Position numbers and translations under genes: made by a program. Below are positions 24,164 through 35,175 of a stretch of 64,000 nt of DNA, piece by piece. The stretch is from Rehmannia glutinosa (lineage: Eukaryota; Streptophyta; Magnoliopsida; Lamiales; Orobanchaceae), in NCBI GenBank assembly GCA_016081115.2, contig CM071928.1:85756477-85820476 (forward strand). Reading direction: 5' to 3'. Within the stretch, counting starts at the first letter, position 1. Each line of letters starts with the position of its first letter. The notes under the pieces were generated by a model. It searched no databases. It saw only the letters and a program-made list of their open reading frames with translations, and was not told the DNA's origin.

Positions 24164-25754
24164 TTTCGGGGCCTTTTTGGTCCAACACGGGCAGGGGGTG
24201 TCGAGCAACACGGCCGTATTCCACCGGGAGCGAAAAACTTGAAAAAATTGCACAAAACAGCCTTCGACACGGCCTGGCCGTGTTCCCCAACACGGCCGTG
24301 TTGGGAAGCACGACCATGTTATCATGACTTCCTGCATAATAAAACAGCACGGTCTGACCGTTCTGGGCGACATGGGCATGTTGGGATCACTTTCCAGTAT
24401 CAATTTTCTGGTGGAATTTGTTAAAAAGTCATCTATCAAGAATTTTTGATCACTTTTGAGCACATTTACACCTCATTATGTTGCACTAATTCCTTACTTT
24501 CCCATATGATCACATGAAAATAACGATTCTAACAACCCAACTCATAAATTGGAGCATTAAACTACCAAAAAATGACATTATTAAGGGATACGTTCTCGAA
24601 AATAATGTCTATAAAAGTCAAGAGTGTGGGTTGAAGGATAAATTCATTCACATACATATAGAATCAGATTTTAGAGGAGAGATTAGAGATGAAAGTTCAT
24701 ATTTTGGAGAGGAGAAACACATATTGTGGTGAGGAAGAGAGTTAGAAGGCTTGGATTACCATGGAGAGGCGTTAAGGCACAATGCATGAAGATCACTTGG
24801 AGAAGAAGATGAACTCCACCACTTCATCATCATACTTCCAACAGGGGTGTCTTATGTTGGTTTTGAAAGTTTTAACTTCAAGTATTCATGTTAATTTCGA
24901 AAGAAACTTCTTATGTAATTGTTGTTTTCCTTCTCAAATCCATCATGAGTTAAATCGCTAGTGTTTGAATGTGATGAACCCTAGAACTTATTTGTGTTTA
25001 TTGGTTTGAATGTTTTAATATATTTTCTTATGTTTTTATGCGAGTTGCTTATGTTATGCTTGTTTATTTGAATTGGTATATACGCAATATTGATTCGAAG
25101 TTTATTTTTCACAGGGAAATCGAGAGATTCATGGTGAAATAGAACAAACATAAGTAAAAGGAGTTGCATGCAATCCTAGATATAGGACGACATAAATCTT
25201 TCGGATTAGGGTCAAACCTAATATGGGAATTCACAAATTGTTAATGCAATCTTGGGGGTTTTTAACTAGAAATATATTTCAGTTAATCAACTTGAGGTTA
25301 TGAGTTATTCGCGCTCGATAGAGGGTTTAACTTAATTTAGGAATGCCTACAGTCCATGAGGCATGAAAATATGTTAAGGGATGATTAAAACTTAAGGGTT
25401 ATGGTTGTATTCATTTTGGTAAAATCACAAAGACGTTTTAGAGGAATTCATATTCAAGCACATTTATATTCATCATCTTCTAATCTGAGTGTATCTAATA
25501 TCCTTCGTGTTCTTAGTTGCCTCTTCCACTTTTATTTGCTTTCATTTTATTTTTACTTTGCAACAAACTATTTGGCGAATTTGTAGGCAATATAGTAAAA
25601 AGACGGTAATTATTAGTAATCATAGTCCTCGTGGGAATGACACTCGATACTTGCTTAGCTTTGCTATAAACGATAGGTGCACTTGCTTAGCCTGTTTTTA
25701 GGAGTAGCTTCCGAGCCATCAACTTGCAAGGCTAAGATTTGGAGAAATTTTCTA

Positions 25755-26125
25755 ATATAACGCTTATGAAGTTCAAGAGTGATTTTCCACTCTCCAACTA
25801 TTCCGAAAAATGAGTTTATGTTTGTTTTAAAAAATTTCAGTAGAAATAACGTTATTTCCAATTTTCACTTTTCTATGAAAATATTCTTTTGAAAATACAA
25901 CAAAATAATTTTTTTATCTAAACAAGCAAATCTATGTTAAAATACACTAAAATCGCGCAAATCTATGTCAAAAATACATTTAAAAATTATAAACAAACAA
26001 ATTCTCATTGCCAGATAGAAATTTAGACAACAAACCAAACATATTCTCAATTTTCACACGAAAATCAATAAAATTTGAAAATTTATTTTCCAATAATAGA
26101 AACTGGAAATTCGACTTGAAGCCTT
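25755..26125 (-). repeat. MITE copy, left arm of an inverted pair
   Basis: This matches the reverse complement of 27095-27480: shared blocks include CATTTCCAGTTTTCACTTTT-like, AATCTATGTCAAAAATACATTT and CAAACATATTCTCAATTTTCACACG-like words. The terminal TTGTATGG end seen in the right copy is not evident here, so this copy is truncated near the LTR junction. Confidence 0.65.
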
Positions 26126-26689
26126 GTTTGTTTATATATCCAGAACCTATTTCTATTTTTCAACTATTCATAAAAGTGGAATCATGTTTGTCCATAAAAT
26201 TTCCAATGTAAACCATCATTTTTGTTTTCCATTTTTCACATAAAACAACATCTCAAACCTATAATTTCTATTATCAAATATATACGATATCATACATCAC
26301 TCATCAATCACTATTATCGTATTTTAACTCAATTATACACGTGAGACCCGCCACTATCAACTCTATATACTTAAAATATTATTATTTTTAAATTATATTT
26401 ATCTAAGGAGACCCACCACCCAATATCTTAAAAATATAATAGTATACGTTCAAATTAAAATATTATAAGTGGACTCACCACGACCAACTTTTTAATCATT
26501 ATATACATTGAATAATATTTTAAAACTACTCAACCAAATATAATCTCATTTCCAATCCTATATAAAACATATTATAATTCATTCATTCATATATAATTTT
26601 AATTTTCACACAAAAACTAATAAATTCTCAAAATTCTATTTACAACTCCAGAAATTAGAAATAAAAATGGAAACATAAACAAACAGGCA
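26121..26689. repeat. MITE with GCCTTGTTTGTTTAT ends
   Basis: The left end reads GCCTTGTTTGTTTATATATCC and the right end, in reverse, GCCTGTTTGTTTATGTTTCC. The interior is AT-rich with no frame. It abuts the MITE copy to its left. Confidence 0.55.
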
Positions 26690-27089
26690 TCTTTTTCCAT
26701 TTTTACTGTTTTTGTTTCTTCCTAATTTTCCACAAAAAAAAAATCTGCAGTGGGCCCATACAAAAGATTGCGGCCCATACTGATCCCAGAATAGCCTTGA
26801 AAGTCAGTCCAAAATAGCCCATTAGTGATACTTTTACATCAATCACACCTGTCGGCCAATTGCATACGTGGCGAGAGTTTATTGGTCAAACACACATCGT
26901 ATAGCTGTAGAAATCCAAAATTTGGATAAGGAAGGACGACTTCTTGGCCTTTTTAATAATTAAACACACACAAAAACACACACATATATCGTGTTTCAAA
27001 GAGCAAGTTAGTACTATTGGTCCCGTAAGAAAAGCTTTAGTACTTTTCATATTTACCTCTTTCGTCCCAATAAATTTATTATAGTACAT

Positions 27090-27489
27090 TTAGGACTTGT
27101 ATGGATGTATTTTCAAGTCTAATTTCTAGTTTCTACTTTCTAGTGTTGGAAAATAAATTTTCAAACTTTATTGGTCTTCGTGTGAGAATTGGGAATATGT
27201 TTGATTTGTTGTCTGAATTTCTGTTTGAAAATGAGAATATGTTTGGTTATAGTTTTTCAAATGTATTTTTGACATAGATTTGCGTGATTGTAGTGTATTT
27301 TTACCTAGGTTTGCGTAATTAAAATGAAAAATTGTTTGGCTGTGTTTTCAAAAGAATATTTTCCATAAAAAAGTGAAAACTGGAAATGACTTCATTTCTA
27401 CTAAAAACTTTTGAAACAAACATAAACCCATTTTCCGGAATTGTTGGAAACTGGAAAAATGGTGTTGGAAATACAACCATACAAGGCCT
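27090..27489 (+). repeat. MITE copy, right arm of the inverted pair
   Basis: The ends are inverted repeats: GGACTTGTATGGATGTATTTTC at the left and, in reverse, AAGGCCTTGTATGGTTGTAT at the right. It is about 400 bp and non-coding. With 25755-26125 it forms a long inverted repeat around about 1 kb. Confidence 0.65.
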
Positions 27490-28113
27490 TAGTTTTTTGT
27501 GAAAAAAATATGTAGATGTGATTGATAAGAGAAAAAAATGAGGAAAAGTAAAAGTGAGATAATATTATATTTTCTGAAAAATTTCATAAATAATCATATA
27601 TTTGGTCAAAAAAAAATCTCCAACGGAACGAAAATAAAATTTCATTTATATCCGAATATTCCATATTTATTCTATACCGTGCAAGCATTTCTTTTGTATC
27701 ATATAATTGGTGTTATCATGTAATTTATGCTATTGTATCATGTACAAAGGAATTGAGAATGTTGGGTTTATGGGTGGGTCCATTCACATGGCCAAACAGC
27801 AACCTTAAATTAAGATGCTTTTGTTTTTTTTGGCCTTATGTTTAGATCATTTGTCCCCATCAAATTAAATTTAAGAGTAATATTTGATAGTAATGTACAT
27901 ATATTTCCAGGCTCATTTAATTTTGGAGCTTTTATAAGTTATACTAAACACATGGACATTTTTCCATGCTATTTTAAGTCTGTGTGTGTATTAATATTTG
28001 CATTTATTACTTGTTCAAATATTGAATATGACATGCCTCGTTTGGATTTCGAAATGAGATTGGTAAAATTGATAAATTATAGTGGAGTTATATTGTTTAT
28101 ATATATATATATA
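27490..28113. other. no gene seen
   Basis: AT-rich sequence ending in a short TA microsatellite. Frames of 61 and 92 codons here show no family signature or conserved start context. Confidence 0.5.
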
Positions 28114-29350
28114 TAGAGGGTTATATGAGACCACCTCATAGGGTAAGTCCATAAGGACCAATCATAGCCACATATCTAGATTTTTCAATGGTTATGATTT
28201 TAGAGCTAAAAATTCAGATTAAATATTGGTAATTAGATAAAAGGGTGAATTAGTCATCCTACAAAATTACTCAATATTCATGGAATTCTGTTCACATTAT
28301 GATCACACAATCTTTCTAAATCTCACATCAAATTCAACGTGAACAAATCTCATCTTCCTTAATCATCCTCATTTTTCTTCAACTAACTACTGTGAGAAAT
28401 CATTCATCATTCTTCTTCAACGCACTATTGTGTGAAAAAAGTTGCAGACAATTTGTCATAGTTGCTAGAGCTTGATTTCAGTTCAAAGTTTGCTTATGAA
28501 GATGTAATTTGTTGCTTATGAAGATGTAATTTGTTGCTTGTGTAGATGTGTCATTGTGTTTTTAATTTTTATATACCATTAACTACATAAGCAAGTCATA
28601 AGCAACAAATCCATACTACATAAGCAACAATCCTATATTACATAAGCAACAAATATACATTATGTATGCACCACTTAATATATTAGCTACATAAGCAAGT
28701 CATAGCAACAAACCCATACTACATAAGCAATGCCTATACTACATAAGAACGAATATACACTACGTATGCACCACGGATACATTAACTACATAAACAAGTC
28801 ATAAGAAACAAACTCTACTACTACATAAGCAACAAGTCTATATTAGATAAGCAACAAATATACACTACGTAAGCACCACAAATACATTAACTACATAAGC
28901 AATAAATCTATATTAGATAAGCAACAAATATACACTACGTAAGCACCACGAATACATTAACTACATAAGCAACAAAATCATACTACATAAGCGATAAGCA
29001 TATACTATATAAGCAACGAATATACACTACACATGCATCACAGATACATTAACTACATAAGCAAGTCATAAGCAACAACCCTATACTACATAAAGCAGAG
29101 AAATTTTTTGAAATCGAAACACTGAGAGAGAGTATGCGTGAAAAGTGGGTGAAATCACGTGAAATAGGGAATGAAATCTTAAGAATCGATTCTAAAGTGC
29201 CAAATTACCACCCTACCCTTTTTAATTCTTTGAAACAAAAAAATAAACATAAAAAGCCCTAAAAATCTGGACCACCCAAAATTGTTGATTTATGGTTAGG
29301 ATGTGTCCTCATGGACTCACCCCAAGTAGGAGGACCTATTTGATCCATAT
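28114..29350. mobile_element. DNA transposon derivative with about 55-bp imperfect terminal inverted repeats
   Basis: The left end has ACCACCTCATAGGGTAAGTC then CATAAGGACCAATCATAGCC. The right end, in reverse, has TCCTCCTACTTGGGGTGAGT then CATGAGGACACATCCTAACC, so the two ends align over more than 50 bp. TA microsatellites border both sides and hide any duplication. The interior has no transposase but holds a tandem array (28575-29095). A Mutator-like origin is possible. Confidence 0.65.
28575..29095. repeat. degenerate tandem repeat, ACATAAGCAACAA core
   Basis: About five to six units of roughly 80-115 bp. Each is built from shorter words: CATTAACTACATAAGCAA, CATACTACATAAGCAACAA, and AATATACACTACGTAAGCACCAC. 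Unit length varies because sub-repeats are lost or gained. It lies wholly inside the transposon derivative 28114-29350. Confidence 0.8.
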
Positions 29351-29373
29351 CATATATATATATATATATATAT

Positions 29374-30149
29374 GTAATGTGTCATGTGTGGATATTAAAC
29401 CACCCCACTTTTATTTTTTATTTTTACATTAATTTCCTTAAGAAATTTAAAAAAAAAATAAAAAAAATTAAGGCATAGATTATAGTTTATTTGAGTTTTT
29501 TTTTTTAGTCATCAGGCTTACCCACTTTCGTGTGTCGGGTCACCCACTTTTATGTGCTGACTATGACATTTCTTATATGCCACAAGAATTTTCTAATTTA
29601 GAAAATTAATTGTTGTTATCATGTAATTTATGCTTTTGTATCATGTAATTTATACTTCTGTTAAGGATCTATTATGAAATTTTATTTTTGTGTTTAAATT
29701 AACCGATCAATGAGTAAGGATTTTTATATATGGTTTTTTAAAAATAATTAATTTGAAATTAATGCAAATTATATTTATATTTAATTATTTTAAATAATTT
29801 TAATATTAAACTAAAACTATGTATCTAAATTATAATTTGATAAATTAAATATATTAATTCAATATAGAAAAGAAAGGATAAATATGGAATATTCTAATGT
29901 AGAGTGAAAAATAGAGGTGTGCGTTGGAGTTTAAATTTAATCTATCTAAATTTTCCTCTACAATAGGGTTAAAGTTACACAAAACTAGGGGCAATGGTTA
30001 GAGATGCTCTATTGAGTGAATAGTACAACATCACATGAAGCGACCAACTATTCACTCGCTCAACAAAACATTGCGTCTAGCAGTGGGTTGGAGAAACCCA
30101 TTTTTGACGGAAATAAGCGGTTGCTGGTAGATTAGCGGTACTTTGAAGA
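29374..30149. other. no gene seen
   Basis: Very AT-rich. Words such as AGAGATGCTCT (about 29999) and GATGCTCTTA (about 30148) resemble ends of a small MITE but were not resolved. Confidence 0.4.
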
Positions 30150-31090
30150 TGCTCTTAGTCACAAAATTAACGGAAAAATTAATTGACCGTTAAATATATT
30201 TTTATGGGACCAAAAGTGCATTTTATCTAAATATTAGTCAAATAAAAAGAAAACATATCTGATTATTGGAATAATTTTCTAAATATATTCATATTTTAAT
30301 ATCCCAATTTTGGAATAATTTTAATACTTTTAAACAAACTTTTTAATATTAATATTTTCTTTAATTTTTAGATTTTTTAAAATATACTATCTTTTTCCTT
30401 TTGGATTTTGTAACAAAATCGATTTTTGGTTAAAAAAATCAAAAGTCTTCAATAGTTTTTCAGTTTTTAATCCATTTTTTATATTTTTTCAGACAAATTT
30501 CCATATTTTAAAAAACTTTACAGAATTTTAATTTTATAATGAAATCAATTTTAATTCTTGAAATGATTGTCAGATTTTTAACACAACTTTTAATTTTTTT
30601 TAAACAAAATTTCAGATTTTTAAAACGTCATTTAATTTTAAATTTTTTTTGAAATTTTCTTTTGAGTTTTTTATTTTATAATTTTAAAATATTGTAAATA
30701 AATTTCCAATGTTTTAGAAGTTAAACGAATGTATATATATTTAACAATTTTCATATTTAAGTTTTTGTAATTTTTGAGTTTTAAAATAATGTTTTTTATT
30801 TTTAAATAAACTATCCTTTTTTTTATCTTTTATTAGATTTGAAAAAATAGATTTTATGTAACTTTTTTAAAATAAATTGCAAATAATTTTAAATTTTATT
30901 GAAACAATTTTTCAGAATTTTCAAAAAGTTAATTTCTTTTCCTTTTTAAATAATTTTTGGATAAATGCACTTCTGGTCCCGTAAAAATTGAGTTAACAGT
31001 CAGTTAAGTTTTCCGTTAGTTTTGGGACTAAAAATATTTTTGCCCTTTTATTATGGGACCAAAAAGTGTAATTTCCTCTTATTACACTAT
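30150..31090 (+). repeat. AT-rich repeat, copy 1 (relative in catalase intron 2)
   Basis: It begins with a segment around AATTGACCGTTAAATATATT then TATGGGACCAAAAGTGCATT and ends with TTGGATAAATGCACTTCTGG, then AGTTAAGTTTTCCGTTAG and GGGACTAAAAA. The same start and end words frame 40650-41545. Both interiors are A/T homopolymer-like with recurring TTTTCAGATTTTTAA words. It is non-coding. Confidence 0.6.
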
Positions 31091-31785
31091 TTTTAAACCA
31101 AATCAACTTTAATTGTTAATTTTTCATCTCACATACAATCACACTCTTAAAATAGATTTTTTTTATTTTTTTTACCACTATTTTCTAGCAAAATAAAAAT
31201 TTTCAAAATGAAAACATATCCAACCTTGCCCTCAAAATTTGGGGTAAACAAATTTCTCTAGTGGAATGAAAATGAAATTTATCATAAGCAATGACTGTTT
31301 TAGTTGGTTGAATGCATCAATTACTTCAAAAGTCTATCTTCACATTAAAAGTTAATTAATTATATTTCTTATATTAAGAGACATTTTTCATTATTTATTA
31401 TGTTTTTTCAAGTATAAAAGGTTACAAATGGAAAGAAAAATGAAAACTGCACAGGTAATAAATTTCCCTATCTCCATTTGCCTTTGAAGTTAATAATTTT
31501 AAATTCATAATAACAAATTATTTGAGCTTATTTATTTAGATAATCTCATTAATTTACAATAGATTTAAGTTATTCATCTATTAGTTTAAGCTACTTTTTT
31601 AATCACTTCCCCAAATTATTCTCTCAATTTCAAATCCTTTAATTCAAATGTAATATGTTATCGAGTGATATTTTGAAACTAAGATTTCATTATAAACATA
31701 TGAAATATATTTGGGATATGCTTGTGACATATTATATTATATTCTAAAAAAAATTTATAATACTTAGTTGGATTTCAGAAAAGCA
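31091..31785. other. no gene seen
   Basis: AT-rich sequence without usable frames, RNA genes or recognisable repeats. Confidence 0.5.
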
Positions 31786-32236
31786 AACTGTAAAAAGACT
31801 AAAATTCGATTCTATGTCTTCAAGATGAATTGACTCGGTACAGTGCCCATAATTAAATAAAAACGTCTTCCAAGATACAACGGTCTCCTCTTGTTGTAGT
31901 AGCATTCCAAACAATAAGGGATGATGAACTTCGAATGTTTTATACTGTTTTATTTTACAAAAAAAAATGACAGAAAAGATGCTTATATAGTGTATGCAAT
32001 GTTGAATGAATTCTCTATAGAATAATGTAGATATTTATAGATTTCCAAAGGTCACAAGTGAAATAACACAATTGTTCAAACATACATGTCTCTTTATCCG
32101 AATAGACACATCTATCAAGTTCAAATGAAATAACATTTTGGGATAAACTCTTCAATCCAAATAATTTCAAACGTATAGTAATGACTTTTGGCAAATTTTT
32201 GTCATTCGCCTGGAAATATCTATCATATTTCCAACA
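31786..32236 (-). repeat. probable Copia-type solo LTR or LTR relic
   Basis: Read in reverse from 32236 it starts TGTTGGAAATATGATAG, a common Copia LTR start. It has CACTATATAAGCATC (TATA box) at about 31983-31998 and AAATAAAACAG as a likely poly(A) signal near 31950. The other boundary and a duplication were not found. Confidence 0.5.
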
Positions 32237-32384
32237 AAATACATGTTCATTTAAAAACTAATTAAAAAGGTAAAGAATAATTTAATTTATCACATTAAAT
32301 TAATAATTATCTCTTTTTATTTGTGTTATATTTATCACTATTTTTTTATTGTGGATAATATTCTTACATAGTTTTTATCTAAAA

Positions 32385-32560
32385 AGTGTTAGACACTAGT
32401 CGGGCGGCAGGTTAGGGCCTAAAACTTAGGCGGAGTCTGGGCGGAGTTAGGCGAGACCTAGATGGGGTTAAGCAGGGCCTAATCGGAAGAAAAATTTAGG
32501 CAGACAAGGGAAGTTTAGTGTCTAGGCGGGGAGTAATCGGAGCTAGACGAGAATTTTAAT
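32385..32560. repeat. CCTAGGCG-family hAT MITE relic
   Basis: GTTAGACACTAGTCGGGCGGC at the left matches the left arm of the element at 23602. It continues with TTAGGCGGAGTCTGGGCGG and ends near GTGTCTAGGCGGGG. It is diverged and the terminal bases are uncertain. Confidence 0.55.
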
Positions 32561-33165
32561 AACAATAGTTTTTTTAGATGATTTCTTATATAATTGATGG
32601 GACCCACTTCAATTATGACTAAATAATTATCCTTTGGTTGATGCAGCGGACGGGTATTACTCGAAGCCGCTCAAATATTGACACGTGTAATGCACATTTG
32701 GATAAGTTTTGTATTTACTTTTTTAATTATTTTTAATTTGAAAAACTTACCTTTGACCTGTTGAATAATTTTGCATACCACTATTTTCCTAAAAAAAAAA
32801 AAAAAAAGAAAATTTGCTTACCACTATATTTCCCAATTTTTGTTTTGGTTTAAAAAATAATTTACTTTCTTGTTTGTTTTGCATAATGACTAATTTATTT
32901 TCAAGTAAATACAAAGATACATATTAAGATTTTGAAGGTATTTTTAATTACGCACCAAATTTCCAAGTTATTTAATTTTCTTTTTATATTTTATTACATT
33001 AAAAACCCAATTTATTAATGATTTAATTCTAGCATAGTAGAAATAATTAATTAAATTGGAAAGTGATGCTTAAATATGCAGATAACTTAGAGACAAACAT
33101 CTCCGACGCTCAAGTCAGTGATTGCAGGAGAGTAATTTCAGAGTAAATAAAATAACGATTGAGAG
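32561..33165. other. no gene seen
   Basis: AT-rich; a 16-base A run occurs near 32790. No feature could be supported. Confidence 0.5.
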
Positions 33166-33805
33166 TAGTGGTGTCAATTTGAGTTGGGTATGGATTCGCA
33201 TGTTCGAGTGCCAGAAACAGCTGACCAGGATCCGGCTTGTTTAATTATTCACGGTAAAATCTTGAACTCAGACACGACCCATTTATTTCACAGGTAAACG
33301 ACCCAACCTGCTTAACCTGTTTAATAAAATTATTTTTATATACATTTAACAGTTTTGACTGAATAAAATTATTTTTTTAAATCAATCACTATCAATTATC
33401 ATACACTATTCGATCGATAAAAAACATCACAATTCACAACATACTAAAAAATAACATAATATATAGATAACATAACAAACTAATCATATTTTGAGGACGA
33501 TATTAAAAAAGACATGCATAATAATAATAAATACATAATGAGGAGGTTTTATAATTTAAGTTTTAAGGATATATATGTCTTGTTTGTTGTTTTTTCTTAC
33601 AATTAATTATTTATTTAATGTTTTTTTTAAATTCCTAAACAGGTTATACAGGTTAAATGAGCTATAGTAGGTTGACTCGAACCCGACCTATTTAATTGAC
33701 AGGTTATTCGGGTTCGACTCAATTTCGACTCGAACCCATGAAACCTGTACTCGTACCCATTAATTTCGAGTTAAGTTCGTGTTGGGTCCAAAATTGACAT
33801 CCCTA
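33166..33805. mobile_element. hAT-type non-autonomous element with exact 8-bp duplication
   Basis: 640 bp with ends TAGTGGTGTCAATTT and, in reverse, TAGGGATGTCAATTTT. ATTGAGAG flanks both sides (33158-33165 and 33806-33813). The subterminal parts contain GGGTTCGA/CGACCC words. There is no transposase frame. Confidence 0.88.
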
Positions 33806-33813
33806 ATTGAGAG

Positions 33814-34515
33814 CAAATAATTGTGTATGATTTGGAATAACCTAAATTACTTACAAATAATGAGAATTAGCCTTTCTATACCTGACTTAGTAGGCCACAT
33901 AGGCGGTGTAGGCCGAGGAATTGTATGGGATCCAATAATCAATAATGTTGCCAAGCAAGTAAATTAAGATTATCTTGAATCATGTATTTAACACATTATC
34001 CTTAAAAGTTAAAACAACATCATTCACTATTTTGAAAAGACGATAAAATCGAAATACCTATTCTGGTGAACTGAAAATTATGCCTAGTAATTATCACCAA
34101 AAAAATTACAAGAGTCTTGGAGGTATATGGAAATTTTGTATGTTTTGATGTTTTTGTGTGTTTTGTAATTTGAGAAATAAATTGACATAAATATGACCTA
34201 TAAATGTGATCTTTTACCACAAAATATTTGTCATTTACTATTGACAAAGTTAAAAATAATTTTGCTCTTTAATATTAAAAATATCAAATTAAAATTTTAT
34301 TATTTACTATTAAAAGGGTCATAATTATTTACTTCGAAATTTTCCAACAAATACATACTTACAAAGCAATATAACTTTTTCTTGAGAAAAAGTAAATTCA
34401 AAATTTTGAAATAAAAAACAATTTGCAAAGCATTATATTTCTGACCCCCCAAAACCAAAATGCATTACACCGGTCAACATTTGGGCGGCTTAGATGTAAT
34501 ACCGATCGCTAGTAG
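33814..34515. other. no gene seen
   Basis: AT-rich. The 75-codon frame on the reverse strand (34020-34247) has no family signature. Confidence 0.5.
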
Positions 34516-34830
34516 TAGGATGTGTATGGGGACGGACGGTTTGGAGATTTAGAAAATTTTAGAATCGTCTCGAAATTCAAAAATTCTAAAAATAAATCTC
34601 CAGAACTTAACCATAGAAAAAAAAAATGTCCCAAATCATACCAAAAGTCTAGGACAGTTCGGGATGGAGATTCGGTTCTAATGGGACGGTATGGTACAAT
34701 TGTTTCAGGACGGAGATTCAGAAATTAGCCATAAATAAAACACACAAATTTGCAAAAAAAAATTCAATATAAAAATTACCAACCAAATAAACTTCTAGTC
34801 TCTTTTTAGTGTAGTCCTAAAATAAAAACT
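34516..34830 (+). repeat. truncated copy of the hAT-like element at 7910-9397
   Basis: It starts TAGGATGTGTATGGGGACGG and shares AACCATAGAAAAAAA, GGTTCGGGATGGAG-like and TTAATGGGACGGTA-like blocks with 7940-8240, in the same orientation. The right half is missing where Copia A3 sequence begins. Confidence 0.6.
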
Positions 34831-34849
34831 AAAACCATAATAGGTAAAT

Positions 34850-35175
34850 GAGACAAACGGAAAAATCCAGGAGGACGACCGGTGCCTGAGATTGAGTTTT
34901 TGGCCAAGTCTTCTCAGCCTCATGTTTTTGATATGTTGGACCGGTCCAACTAGGGTTCGATCGGTCGAAACCCTTGTCGTCCGGTCCAATTCCAAGTCTC
35001 TTGTTTTCAAGTATAATTCGATTTTTTTTCTATTAGAGGTCGACCGGTCGATTTAAGGTTTTAAGCAAACTATATGTTGCACAACAGACAATTTTTCATG
35101 ATTTAAGGGATTGATTTTCGACAACTATAAATAAATGAATCACATTGTGATTTGTAGAGATATGACTTGTAAATA
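34850..35175 (+). repeat. LTR fragment of Copia A3
   Basis: It carries the family-A palindromes (GACGACCGG, GGACCGGTCC, GATCGGTCGA, TCGACCGGTCGA) and the GCACAACAGACAATTTTTC / GGGATTGATTTTCGACA block that matches 5542-5590 in A1. A deletion joins it straight to gag-like sequence. Confidence 0.7.

Larger units (their letters stand above)
15346..25721 (+). mobile_element. family-B solo LTR, copy b, split by two later insertions
   Basis: It opens with TGATAAGTGTATTTTTATGC and closes with CGAGCCATCA, the reverse complement of the ends of copies a and c. It is flanked by a perfect 5-bp duplication ACTTG (15341-15345 and 25722-25726). Its own sequence is only 15346-15452, 23457-23601 and 24172-25721, about 1.8 kb in all. 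The rest is Copia A2 and a hAT MITE with their target duplications. CTATAAAAG at about 24610 gives the promoter direction. Palindromic CACGGCCGTG words occupy about 24185-24380. Confidence 0.9.

Noticed and set aside
28575..29095. CRISPR-like array
   Set aside because: Units are degenerate with no constant repeat plus unique spacers, in plant DNA and inside a transposon derivative.
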